Origin: Trichaptum fuscoviolaceum
Taxonomy: Eukaryota; Basidiomycota; Agaricomycetes; Hymenochaetales; Trichaptaceae
Direction of reading: 5' to 3'
NCBI GenBank assembly: GCA_910574455.1
Contig: CAJSYZ010000010.1
Location: 1 to 64,000 of the forward strand
Length of the DNA stretch: 64,000 bases
The notes beneath the pieces are model-generated. The model saw only the letters and a list, made by a program, of their open reading frames with translations, was not told the DNA's origin and did not search any database. The position numbers and the translations under genes were made by a program. Of the stretch, positions 41,904-52,365 are shown piece by piece. How positions within the stretch are numbered: the first letter of the stretch is position 1; the number at the start of each line of letters is the position of its first letter.

Positions 41904-44900
41904 TCGGTCCTGAGGATCTACTGCTACCGCACGACCGAGATCTACTCGACGGCAGTCCCGTTACCGAATTTTCTTATCTCCGCGCTTCTATTCCGACTAA
42001 CGCCTTTTACCTTAACCTTTCTATTCCGTCATTATCCGCAACTCCAATTACAGCACTAATTGACTCTGGCGCGTCTGATAACTTCATCGACGCTTCTCTA
42101 TTCCCCGACAATTCCCCACTCGTCGACTCTCTGACCAGTCCCATACTCCTCCAACTCTTCGACGGCACCCCGACCTCCGCCGGTCCAATCACCCGCCGAA
42201 CGAAACTCGAGGTCGCATTACCGACTGGCGATCTCCAACAGATCGAATTCCTATTAACTACTCTACACCCTAACGCACAAATTGTTTTAGGTTTTCCATG
42301 GCTGGCCGACAATAATCCACGCATCGACTGGAAAAACCAACAACTCAAGCTTCCGGTACCCCACTCACCCCGCATCCCTGTCGAGGACCAAGCCATCCTC
42401 GATCATGTTCAAGGTCGCTCAACCGACACCAAAATCAAGGATTGCACTCCCAAACCCGACATCAAACTCATCAATGCCGACGCCTTTACGCTACTCAAAA
42501 ACCAAGGCACCCCATGCTTTTGCGTTGCACTCTCCGCAATCATGTCCGACAAACCTTCCGTCACTCCGCACATGTCTGCGGACGAGCGTCGGACATTCGA
42601 AGAGATTGTTCCCCCTGAATACCATGACTATGCTGACGTCTTCTCGAAAGAAGAAGCTGACATTCTACCCCCTCATAGACCGTATGATCATGCTATCGAT
42701 CTCGAGGAAGGAACCACCCCTCCGTTCGGACCGATCTACTCACTCTCCGAGGTCGAGCTCAAAGCCCTTCGCGAATACATCGACGACAACCTCCGCAAAG
42801 GGTTTATCCGACCGTCGAACTCCCCTGCCGGGGCTCCGATTCTCTTTGCCAAGAAAAAAGATGGCTCTCTACGCCTCTGCATTGATTATCGAGGTCTCAA
42901 TCGCATCACCCGCAAGAATCGTTATCCCTTACCCCTCATCAACGACCTCCTCGACCAACTCAAATCCGCCAAGGTCTTCACGAAAATCGACCTTCGTGCG
43001 GGCTATAACAATGTCCGAATTGCCGCGGGTCACGAATGGAAGACCGCGTTTCGGACAAGGTATGGTTCCTTCGAATACTTAGTTATGCCATTCGGTATGA
43101 CAAACTCCCCCGCTACTTTTCAACATTTCATGAACGATATATTTCGGGATATGACGGATCACTTCGTCATTATCTACTTGGACGATATTCTCATTTTTTC
43201 GTTTGACATTTCTAAACACCGGGAGCACGTCCGCCTGGTCCTTCAACGTCTTCGTGAGCATAATCTACACGCGAAGACAGAGAAGTGTTCTTTCCACACT
43301 GACTCCGTTGAATATCTCGGTTTCATTGTCTCTACTAAGGGTGTCACTATGGACCCAGCTAAGACGAAAGTCATTGCGGCTTGGCCGATACCGAAGAACG
43401 TGAAGGAAGTCCAAGCCTTCCTCGGATTTGCGAACTTCTATCGCCGGTTCATTGATGAGTACTCTCACATCGTCAAACCCCTTACCAACCTCACTAAAAA
43501 AGACACTCCGTTCAAATGGTCGGTCGATGCTCAAAACGCATTTGACCGACTCAAGGACGCCTTTTCATGTGCCCCTTTACTTGCTCATTTTGACCCCAAA
43601 GAGCCACTAGTCGTAGAGACCGACGCTTCAGATTTTGCCATCAGTGGCATACTCTCTCAAATTAAAGCGTCGGACAACGACCTTCACCCCCTTGCTTTCC
43701 ACTCCCGATCCATGATGTCCGCAGAACGGAACTACGACATTCACGACAAGGAACTACTTGCCATCGTCGACTGCTTCTACCACTGGCGCCAGTACCTCGA
43801 AGGTGCCCGCCATACCTCGCAGGTCTTTTCCGACCATGAAAACCTCAAACACTTCCGCACCAAACGCCTCCTCAATCGACGCCAGACACGGTGGTCCGAA
43901 CACCTCGAACAATTCGACTTCAACATCAACCACCGATCCGGCAAGCTCGCTCGCAAACCGGACGTCATCACCCGCCGAAGCGACGTCTATCCGCACGGAC
44001 TTGATCGTGATGGGTCCGAACCCCTACCACACGCCATCCTCGGCCCACACCGCTTCCTCGCCAATGCCATCATCGACTCCTCAGTCATCGCAAACCAGAT
44101 CGAGGCTGGCCTTGCGACAGATCCGGTCGCACAGGCTCACCTACAGGAGTCCGACCCCGAGAGCGGCAGTCCGACCCTGTTCTCAGTCGGTGATAATGGT
44201 CGGCTCCTCTATGACAAACTTCTCTATGTCCCTGACTACAATGATTTACGTCTACTAATCGTCCAAACTCACCATGATCATAGTCTAGCAGGCCACCCAG
44301 GCGTTCGCAAAACGATCCAACTTATCAAGCGTCGGTATAACTGGCCCCGCCTCGACAAATTCGTCACGGACTTCGTCAAATCATGCCCGGAATGCAAACG
44401 TGCTAAGGCAGTCCGACATAAACCATTCGGACCACTCCGCTTCCTTCCTATTGCCGACCGCCCATGGTCCTCCATTTCCATGGACTTCATTGAGGGCCTG
44501 CCGCTCAGTGATGGCTTCGACTCCATTCTCGTTATTGTTGACCGTCTCACAAAGATGGCCCTCTTCATTCCTACTCACAAAAACGTTACCACTCCACAGC
44601 TCGCCACCCTGTTCCTCCGCCATGTTTTCTCCAAACACGGAGTCCCGGAAGACATCGTATCCGACAGAGGCCGACACTTCGTCTCCCGGTTCTGGTCCTC
44701 ACTCTGCGACGCTCTCGGGATCAAGTCCAACTTATCCACCGCCTACCACCCCGAAACCGATGGCCAAACTGAACGGATCAATCAGATCCTCGAACAGTAC
44801 CTCCGCATCTACATCAACTATCAGCAGGACAACTGGATCGATCTTCTGCCTCTCGCGGAATTTGCGTACAACAACACGACGCATTCCGCTACCTCTGTTT

Positions 44901-45541
44901 CCCCATTTTTCGCAAACAAGGGATTCCATCCCCGACTAACCATTGACCCTCACACTTCATCTTCTATCCTAGCAGATCAAGTCGCAACCGACATTCGCGA
45001 CCTCCATCAATACCTCAAAGATCAACTTCGCATCACCCTCAACCAGTACCAACAGGCCACCATAACCCGACGCGCACCAATTCCACCCTTTGCGGTCGGC
45101 GATCTCGTTTGGCTCGACACCCGCAACATCCGCACCAAACGACCCATGAAGAAACTCGACCACAAACGCATCGGTCCTTACCCCATTATTGAGGTCGTCT
45201 CCACTCATGCCCGCCGCCTGGGCCTACCCCTCGAGCTTAAAGCGATTCACAACGTCTTTCACATTTCGCTGCTCGAGCCCGACACACCAAACCCCTACCC
45301 GACTCGCCATCAATCGCCTCCCCCACCCGTCGAAGTTGACGATAACCTTGAATATGAAGTCGCTGAAATACTGGACTCCAAGTATGACCGACGTCGTAAA
45401 AAACTAATCTACACCGTTTCATGGCAGGGATACCCGAACCCCACTCTCGAACCCGCCGACCACCTTACCAACGCCTCTGAACTCGTCGATGAGTTCCACC
45501 TTCGGTACCCCGACAAACCCGGACCACATAATATCCGCTAA
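41885..45541 (+). CDS. pol: Retrotransposon Pol polyprotein (protease-RT-RNase H-integrase-chromodomain)
   Basis: The frame is open for 1219 codons from 41885 and lies in the -1 frame to gag. The first ATG is only at 42542, after the protease, so expression probably needs a frameshift. Domains in order: aspartic protease with ALIDSGASDNFID (near 42060); reverse transcriptase with LRLCIDYRGLN, YPLPLINDLLDQL and the catalytic YLDD (43173-43184); RNase H with VVETDASDFAISG and HDKELLAIV; integrase zinc-binding H-H-C-C (HHDHSLAGHPGVRKT, then CPECKRAK), then the catalytic D-D-E in SMDFIEGLP, IVSDRGRHF and HPETDGQTERINQ; a GPY/F-like IGPYPIIEVV; and a C-terminal chromodomain (YEVAEILDSKYDRRRKKLIY, then VSWQGYP). 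The chromodomain places it among chromoviruses, which are thought to target heterochromatin. No stop or frameshift within. Confidence 0.97.
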   Translation, partial: RSGKLLIGPEDLLLPHDRDLLDGSPVTEFSYLRASIPTNAFYLNLSIPSLSATPITALIDSGASDNFIDASLFPDNSPLVDSLTSPILLQLFDGTPTSAGPITRRTKLEVALPTGDLQQIEFLLTTLHPNAQIVLGFPWLADNNPRIDWKNQQLKLPVPHSPRIPVEDQAILDHVQGRSTDTKIKDCTPKPDIKLINADAFTLLKNQGTPCFCVALSAIMSDKPSVTPHMSADERRTFEEIVPPEYHDYADVFSKEEADILPPHRPYDHAIDLEEGTTPPFGPIYSLSEVELKALREYIDDNLRKGFIRPSNSPAGAPILFAKKKDGSLRLCIDYRGLNRITRKNRYPLPLINDLLDQLKSAKVFTKIDLRAGYNNVRIAAGHEWKTAFRTRYGSFEYLVMPFGMTNSPATFQHFMNDIFRDMTDHFVIIYLDDILIFSFDISKHREHVRLVLQRLREHNLHAKTEKCSFHTDSVEYLGFIVSTKGVTMDPAKTKVIAAWPIPKNVKEVQAFLGFANFYRRFIDEYSHIVKPLTNLTKKDTPFKWSVDAQNAFDRLKDAFSCAPLLAHFDPKEPLVVETDASDFAISGILSQIKASDNDLHPLAFHSRSMMSAERNYDIHDKELLAIVDCFYHWRQYLEGARHTSQVFSDHENLKHFRTKRLLNRRQTRWSEHLEQFDFNINHRSGKLARKPDVITRRSDVYPHGLDRDGSEPLPHAILGPHRFLANAIIDSSVIANQIEAGLATDPVAQAHLQESDPESGSPTLFSVGDNGRLLYDKLLYVPDYNDLRLLIVQTHHDHSLAGHPGVRKTIQLIKRRYNWPRLDKFVTDFVKSCPECKRAKAVRHKPFGPLRFLPIADRPWSSISMDFIEGLPLSDGFDSILVIVDRLTKMALFIPTHKNVTTPQLATLFLRHVFSKHGVPEDIVSDRGRHFVSRFWSSLCDALGIKSNLSTAYHPETDGQTERINQILEQYLRIYINYQQDNWIDLLPLAEFAYNNTTHSATSVSPFFANKGFHPRLTIDPHTSSSILADQVATDIRDLHQYLKDQLRITLNQYQQATITRRAPIPPFAVGDLVWLDTRNIRTKRPMKKLDHKRIGPYPIIEVVSTHARRLGLPLELKAIHNVFHISLLEPDTPNPYPTRHQSPPPPVEVDDNLEYEVAEILDSKYDRRRKKLIYTVSWQGYPNPTLEPADHLTNASELVDEFHLRYPDKPGPHNIR
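41891..41897 (+). promoter_or_regulatory. Candidate -1 frameshift site, gag to pol
   Basis: GGAAAAC, in gag frame G-GAA-AAC, lies two codons before the gag stop and inside the 19-bp window where both frames are open (41885-41903). It is not a perfect X-XXY-YYZ heptamer. Position is the main support. Confidence 0.4.
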
Positions 45542-45917
45542 GTTGACTATATGCACTTCATCTCCGCATCCGTTTCCATTACCATCTCTATTTTTACTCT
45601 CAACACATTCCAAATGCTTCTTTCTTTCATCTCCGCGATCTGCACTGCGTTCCAACAACGCTAATCTATTAGACTTCGTCAAAATTAAACTTCGATGAGC
45701 CTAAACAAGTCATTTTCGGACTTGCGACTCGTTTCAACACGAGTCCGACCCCGTTTTTTTATTTTTCAATGCATTCATCTTCCCCGCAAATGTTCGGTAA
45801 CGCATTGCATTTTATGCATTCGAAACTACCGATTACACCAAGAAAAAACTAACTAAAACAGACGACAAGAAGCGGAAATTATTCGCAATTGTTGTTAAAT
45901 ACTGATAAAAAACCCCT

Positions 45918-47513
45918 CTAATCAACCTTCCGTTTCTTCGACGGCCCCTCTCCCTTCTCCTCGTCGATGTCCATCCTTTCGAAATGGTCCTCCGGGAACC
46001 CACCGAACTCATCGTCGAAATTATAGTCATCGAGTTCCTCGACATCATCATCATCATCGTCATCATCATCGACGACGACAACGTCCCGCGGCTTCCCTTT
46101 CCCCGCACGCCGTTTCGCCAAACCGACGAGTTCCTCAACAGTCTGCGCCACGTCCAACTGCACCCGCTCGAGTCGATCGGTGAGCCGACGAATCTCGTCC
46201 GATGTGCGCGGCGACTCGACATCCTCGCCAACTTTCGCGACATTCTTCTTCTTGTCTAGCAGATAGAATAAGACGGGTTCGATACACGAACCCCACAACG
46301 TACCCGTCTTTCCATCATCCTTGCGGGCGACCGGTCGCACGGTCGGCTTCGGTAACTTGATCTTCAACGATTGAATGTCTTCCTCGCCTTCCAGCAAACG
46401 CAACAACGCCGACCTCGACTTACCGGACAGAGAGCACTGCTTCTTGTCCTTCCCGCACCGTTGACACGCCGCCAACTTGTCCGAACTCCTCTTTTTCTTC
46501 TCCGCATCACCAGGTTTCGGCCACAACTTCATGAGACATTCTAGGCCACGGGCCTTGCAATTCTCGCAACCGTGTCTCCCGACCGGGCCATATTCCTGAT
46601 CACCAAACTAACATCAATCACTAACCTCCGCATGACAGACACAGATACTCACCTCCTTCTGGTCGTCGAGCTCGTCAGCCACGTCCGGATAAAACATCCC
46701 GGACGCGTCCAACTCCGCCGCCCTCCCCCCTTTTATCTTCCGCACCTCCACCGCATCCATCTGCAGATACGGCAGACCCTTCGTCGTCCCCCCGCGAGTC
46801 GCTGTTGCTGTTGCTGTTGCTGACGCCACTCGACTACCGACCTTCCGGCCATACGTCCGCTGCGGTCTCGCCGCACTTGCTGTTGTTGCTGTTGCTGCTG
46901 CAGCCGGCTCACTCACCACCGACCCTGGCGCATCCGAGACCGACATAGTCTTCTTCTCAGCGCGCCTCGTCGGCGTCCGAGTTGTTGCTGCTGCTGCTGT
47001 TGTCACAGAATTCCCTACTAACACAATCAGCACCCTTCTTTTTTTACCCTCGACAGATTCACTTACCGGTCGACACCGTCCGACGCGCATTATCATCAAG
47101 CCCACTACCGAGGGGTTCCTCCGCCGGGATCGCCTCCATGTCCCAACCGTAGACTCGCCAATTCGGATGCGTCTGCAGCCACGAAGCCTCTCGGGTTTCG
47201 TACAACGTCACCCAAGGACGCAACTCCGGCATGATAGCGCGCATCGTCTTCGAACCAGCACGCTCAGCGACCTTAGTCTATCCGAACCATCAGACAATGT
47301 CAAGAACAAGATATTCACTCCACTTACCATCAGATTCGCTATCGCACAACGCTCTGTGGCAGGAGGTTGGGCACCGGGGGTGCGCCCCGGAAACACCTCT
47401 ACCCTCTGCATCACAACCGCGATCGCTCTCGCAAACGCCTCGCCGGCCAACACCGTCACGTAGTCGAGGACGGAGTCCCGAATCTCAACAGAAATAGCGG
47501 GTTTCTGAGCCAT
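45918..47513 (-). CDS. Antisense four-exon gene inside the retrotransposon, zinc-cluster-like protein
   Basis: Minus-strand exons 47328-47513, 47067-47277, 46653-47014 and 45918-46595 join in frame with GT-AG introns of 50-57 nt to give about 478 residues from an ATG. Exon 1 is helical and hydrophobic. Exon 2 has RPWVTLYETREASWLQTHPN and WRVYGWDMEA. Exon 3 is Ala/Thr-rich with KGLPYLQMDAVEVRKIKGG. Exon 4 opens with GCENCKARGLEC and continues with ACQRCGKDKKQCS, two C-x2-C-x6-C motifs that could bind zinc. It ends with an acidic run (nine Asp), and PSKKRKVD, a monopartite nuclear signal. A TATAAAA box lies 75 bp upstream. It is convergent to pol and ends 377 bp from its stop. I do not recognise the family; a nuclear regulatory role is inference. 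Confidence 0.78.
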
Positions 47514-47587
47514 GGTAAAAGAAGCAGATGGGATGGTGGTAACAGACGAAATTCAAATTGATACTGACCACCCTCTCCCCCCCACAA

Positions 47588-47594
47588 TTTTATA
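47588..47594 (-). promoter_or_regulatory. TATA box of the antisense gene
   Basis: TATAAAA on the minus strand, 75 bp upstream of the ATG at 47513 and about 155 bp inside the 3' LTR boundary. It supports independent transcription of the antisense gene. Confidence 0.6.
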
Positions 47595-47735
47595 CTCACG
47601 TCCGACTCACAAATTTTACCCCAAGACTGACGCCATTTTTTTACACCGACCCGACACTCCGCACCCCAATCACCTCCCAACACCTACTTACGCCCACAAC
47701 GCGTCCATAACCTGCCTCAACGGGGCTCGGCAGTT

Positions 47736-47745
47736 GAAGGGGGAG
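47736..47745 (+). other. Polypurine tract
   Basis: GAAGGGGGAG lies four bases before the 3' LTR, the expected plus-strand primer site for reverse transcription. Confidence 0.8.
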
Positions 47746-47749
47746 CTAC

Positions 47750-48592
47750 TGTCACGACTACACTTTTACCTAACCTTTCCGAACAGGTACTACGATGTCC
47801 GCTCATAGTTCGGCACTCCGACTCGTCTCCACCGAACGGACATCGTGGACAACGCGTGCACGCAGGGATATCAGACTAATATCCATCCCGTGCCAACATC
47901 CGCCATAGGCCGAACGCCGGACAATACAATTGGATATCCAATATCCAATACTGTCACTAACCTTTCGCACTAGACATCGGATCATAGCCGGGCCGACCGC
48001 AAACGTATCACCACGTGCATTCCGCACTACAACCGACGTCATAGGGCCCCGCTACGTACCTGACCGGACCGCCGAAACGGACCCTTTCTATTCTTTCTAT
48101 CCTGAACATGCCGCATACATGCGATTGCCTCCGTTGTAACCTTCGGCCTCGCATTTACTCCTTTCCCTTTTCATTCATGCCTTCAACCCGATCCGGACTA
48201 CGATCGGACATGCGTTTTATCAACAATGTACAAACAGGTCTCAACTATAAAGTCGATACATGTATCGTAGTATAGCTTCGACTCAAATATCACAAGTCCT
48301 AGGGTATCAATACGATACTAGGCCGTTGAGCTCCACCAGACCTTCGTCCGACCTTATACTGCGCGATTCGCAGTCGGGATCGACTTATCCCGGTCCTCTC
48401 TTCAGTTTCCGACTCTTACGTCGAACTGCGTTCGACTCTCTTCTCTATATCTATTAGGCTCCGTAGCCTTGTCCGTGAGTTCGTGTTAGCTTAACGAAGC
48501 TAACGTTTCTTCCTTTATTAGAGCCACCCCTTCGGTCGTCCGACTTAACAGTCGGTCTTCCGTTTCTCAAAGGTCTGAAGCCCGGTCTGACA
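47750..48592 (+). repeat. 3' LTR
   Basis: Same sequence as the 5' LTR except one base and a 1-bp indel by eye. Followed by the target-site duplication GCAGC. Confidence 0.97.
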
Positions 48593-49915
48593 GCAGCGAG
48601 CAACGCAACGAGTTCACCAACGGAAGAGAACAAAACAAAGTCGTACCCTGCCTGGTTCTGCAGCCGCTCGTTGTCCTCTTCTTGATCCGGGTCTTGCTGG
48701 CAAAGCGCCTTATGCTCTAGGATCTGAATGGCGATGTTGCATATCTCTTCAAGGTCTTTGACAGCAATTAGCGAAAGTCAACTATTAAGAAGAGATACTT
48801 ATGGCTTTCGAAGAATGCAGGACCGACAGTTTGCGGCACAGCACCTGCTAAGCCGGGCTGTCAGTCCCGCGATTTGCTCAGCTTGTAGAAGATCTTGATG
48901 ATTTCAAGACGGCAGTAGGTGCTGGCCCGTCGCGGCAAAAACGGTACCAATGATGTCTGCGGCGATCTCCTTCTCCACAGCGATGGCTGAGTTAACCTCG
49001 AAGAGCTTGTCATCGCTGATGGATTCCTTGTCGTCGTCAACGATCGTCGCGTTCGTGTACTCGGCCTTGATCTTGATAGCGAAAGTTGCGGAATCGCCGG
49101 TGGTGAAGAACTCGGTGAAATCCTTTCTACTACAAGAGATTAAGCAAAGCATGGAAGATCAATTTGAAAGGAACTCACCGGAGCCCAAGGATTTGTCCTG
49201 CTTGACGTTCTCCTCTGCAGCAGCGACCGCACATCCTAGCTGATGTACGGCGAGAGCCCCACCCTAGCCATCACGCCGAAGACGAGGAATCTGCACTCGC
49301 GCAGTCGTGCGTTGCCCGTCTTGATGCCGTCGAAGATCTGCTACATCTACGAAGTACGGGTGGAATGCCTCCTTTCCTACCACCTCTGCGAACGTGCCCA
49401 CCGCATCCATAGCAATGCCCCTTAGCTCCGTCTTCTCGCCCTCGCCAGCCAAGATGAGGAAGTGCTTCAGCTTGTCCATCAGTGGTGCGAAGAACGACAG
49501 GAAGTTGCCTCACGACGCGTGCGTGGCAGTCCCAATTGTGTCGACGGCCTTGACCTTCAGCGGCGCGGTCTCGAGCAGGCCTTGAGGCGCACCATGAGCA
49601 GCGCGAGGTAGTCCTCGATGACATCCTGCAGAATCATGAGCAGCGCGTCGAGCGCAGTGCAGGCCTGGCGCTGTGATGCAGGGTTGGCGAAAAGCACGAT
49701 GGCGGTGCAGAGGAGAGGAGTGCGGCGCGCTTGCTGATGTACTCGTCTTCAACTCATTCAAAGAGAGGCTGCTGAGTGCTGGGAAGACTTGAGCGGGCGG
49801 GAGCGACTTTGAGAGGGTGTTGATGATGCTCAGCGCAGAACGCGATGGTGCGTCTTCATCAGCGTCGGTCTGCGCCTGACGTGCCATGCGTGATGAGGCT
49901 GCTAAGAGCGGCGAA
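48593..49915 (-). pseudogene. KAP123: Kap123 pseudogene copy B, main piece
   Basis: Repeats copy A from the CQQDPDQEEDNERLQNQAGY block (near 48650) to APSRSALSIIN (near 49850). The long minus-strand blocks translate identically to copy A. A 4-bp difference near 49797 (GCGG missing relative to copy A) brings the APSRSALSIINTLSKSLPPA block into a longer open frame here. All the inactivating frameshifts of copy A are present, so the gene was already dead before the duplication. Confidence 0.85.
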
Positions 49916-50469
49916 GACTTGTGCTGGCGGGAGTGAAGCGACCGTGAGGGGGAAACAGCAGCAGCAACAGCAAGGGAGTGATTCCAAGTAGCGGAATCGA
50001 TTGCTGTAACTGCTCGATTAGCCGAGTCATTTTGACACTACCCGAGGGGACACCTACTTGCCGAATGATTTGCCAAGGGAACACCTACTAACCGAGTGTC
50101 GGGATCCCCCAGGACCCCAACATGTCTAAGGCAATCCCGAACAGAACCCGGTATACTGAAACCCGAAATCGCGACCTTGGCTAAGATCCCAAAAGGATCC
50201 CCCGCTCTCTGATCCCGGAAAAACCTCTGCTTCGCCATGCATTCTCCTGCTAAGAGTTCCGCCCCGCTATGACCTCCTCGCCCCTGCTTGTCCTCGCCCA
50301 CGTCTCCTCGTCAGTCCCCCGCCTCGTCCCCGTGTCTAGATCCATCCCTAGCCCGCCTCGTCGTTCCCCCGACTCTAGGATGATCCCCCGCTCGCTCCCC
50401 GCTCCCGTCATGCTCTGTTCCCCGCTCCAGCGAACCCCGTACCTCGCCATAGTCCCGAAGTCACTCACC

Positions 50470-50522
50470 ATAGCCACAGCCATAGCCATAGCCTGCCACA
50501 GCCATAGCCATAGCCATAGCTA
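50470..50522 (+). repeat. CCATAG hexamer repeat
   Basis: Eight or so imperfect CCATAG or CCACAG units inside the solo-LTR-like element. Confidence 0.7.
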
Positions 50523-52289
50523 TCCCAGACCTCGTAGGTTCTCGACTATGCCCGGATACCAGATCCCGGCCTTGCGTCCACAGTCATGAAGTGCAGTTAG
50601 GAGATTGATCCACTGCGTCCAAGCCGACCTCTGTCTGGCCTTGAGTAAGCCAACACGACAGCGGTCAAGGATTGCTATCCCGCAATCCTGCCCGGTCACG
50701 AACCCTGCCCTGCGCTCGTCCTGCCACGGTGCCCTAGCTAACCCCTTCGACATCCTGTGCCTCTCGACCTGCCCTTGTTCGTCCACAGCCTGCCCCGCCA
50801 GGAATCCCGCCTCGCCGCGAACGCTGTCAAGCGTCCCCTCTGACAATCCTGCAACCCACGCTCGTTCACGGTTGGAGTCCTGTCAAGACTCCCCCACTCG
50901 TCCCGGTTGGAGTCCCGCCAAACTCCCCCCGCTCGTTTCCCGACTAGAGTCTCGCCAGACTCCCCCGCTCATTCCCGGTAGAAACCCCGCTCGCTTCCCG
51001 GTTGGAATCCCACTCCTTTCCCCCGCACGATCCCAGTCGAAATCCCGCTCGTTTCCCGCCTCGCGTCCCGTCTCAAATCCCTGCGCAAATCCCCCGCAGG
51101 ATTCCCGCCTTCGATCCCGCCGCGATTCCCATCGCAACCCCAGCTAAGTTCCCGCTCTGATTCCCGAAAGATTCCCGCTACGATTCCCGGTCGAACCCTG
51201 TCTCGATTCCCGGTCGAAACCCGAACTCGATTCCCGGTCTAAACCCGAACTCGATTCCCAGTCGAAACCCGAACTCGAAACCCGGTCGAAACCCGAACCA
51301 GATTCCCTGCATGATCCCGTCGCGAATCGCGCGAGTTTCCCGTCGTCCAAGGGAAACCCCTTAGCTTCCCCGCTCCTCGATGCTAACCTCGTCTTGAGAT
51401 AGCCCCAGGTGATTGGCCTGGCCACACACGTGCCAGCCAACTAGTCTCGTTAGTAGCGTCCTGTCCCGGCCCGCAGACCACATTCCCGCCACCCCGTGTG
51501 CGGGATTGATCTCATTGTCCGCAAGGACTCGAACCCCGTCCTTAGTCGCCCTGCCCCGCGCGCGCCTCGCGATTAGGCTTCGTTACGACATCGAAGCACC
51601 GGCTTCTTCGAAGTTGGTCCCTGTCGATCTCCCGCGACCCTGATCCACGCCAGAAGTTGCCTGCAACTTATCCCGAGACGATGTATGCATTACATCCGCC
51701 CCCCACGTTCGTTACCCCGCTGCCTGTGCGCCAGCTTGATACCTCGCGCCCAATTACATTCCTTTAGTTCTCTTTGTTTCACTTGACCATGCTTCACGCT
51801 CGTTCCCTTAGATCTTGCCCAGATGTTCCCGCACCGAATCCCGAATCCCGGATTCACGTTACTGTATGCGCGGCCTTCGCCCGCAAGATTGTGTAACTAG
51901 TTAGTGCGCGTTTGTGCATGCCCGTTCCCTGTAGATTCTGCCCAGTAGATAAATACCTGTCGCCACCGTAAGGAGCACTCACTTTTGTCCTCTTGTCGAG
52001 TGCTTCCTTAGGTGTGTTTCTGTCTTGTCTCTAGTGTAGTTTTACAATGCTGACTTGTCGAGTGCTTCCTTAGGGAACCTCCTCCTGATACAGAAGTGTT
52101 GCCTCGAGATCCCGGTTATCCTGAGCTCTCTGCTCCTGTCCTGAGCCCGCCTGCTCTCTGGCTCTCTTGTCTCTGTCTTGCCCCGGATCCCGCTCTGCGA
52201 ATCCCGCCCTGAGTCCTGTCCAGAATCCCGCTTGAGATTCCCGCCAGAATCCCGCTCTGAGATTCCCGCCAGAATCCCGAACGATTCCC

Positions 52290-52365
52290 GCACTGCGATT
52301 CCCGCACGAATCCAGATTCCCGCACGAATCCAGATTCCCGCACGAATCCAGATTCCCGCACAAGT
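52290..52365 (+). repeat. 18-bp tandem repeat
   Basis: GATTCCCGCACGAATCCA repeated about four times inside the solo-LTR-like element. It produces Cys/Gly/Asn repeat frames on the minus strand that are not genes. Confidence 0.75.

Larger units (their letters stand above)
38469..48592 (+). mobile_element. Ty3/Gypsy chromovirus LTR retrotransposon, full length and young
   Basis: The element is 10.1 kb with TG...CA LTRs of 842 and 843 bp, target-site duplication GCAGC (38464-38468 and 48593-48597), gag, pol with protease, reverse transcriptase, RNase H, integrase and chromodomain, a polypurine tract and an extra antisense gene. I find only one substitution (near 38514 against 47795) and a 1-bp indel (CTCTCTCTAT against CTCTTCTCTAT) between the LTRs, so insertion was recent. 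The uninterrupted copy of the target is at 35970. No TGG-type primer-binding site directly follows the 5' LTR. Confidence 0.97.

Noticed and set aside
42405..43082. 225-codon plus frame overlapping pol
   Set aside because: Off-frame Ser/Pro/Arg-rich translation of the reverse transcriptase region.
52042..52363. Gly/Asn/Cys- and Arg/Glu/Ser-repeat minus frames
   Set aside because: Translation of the 18-bp tandem repeat in the solo-LTR-like element.
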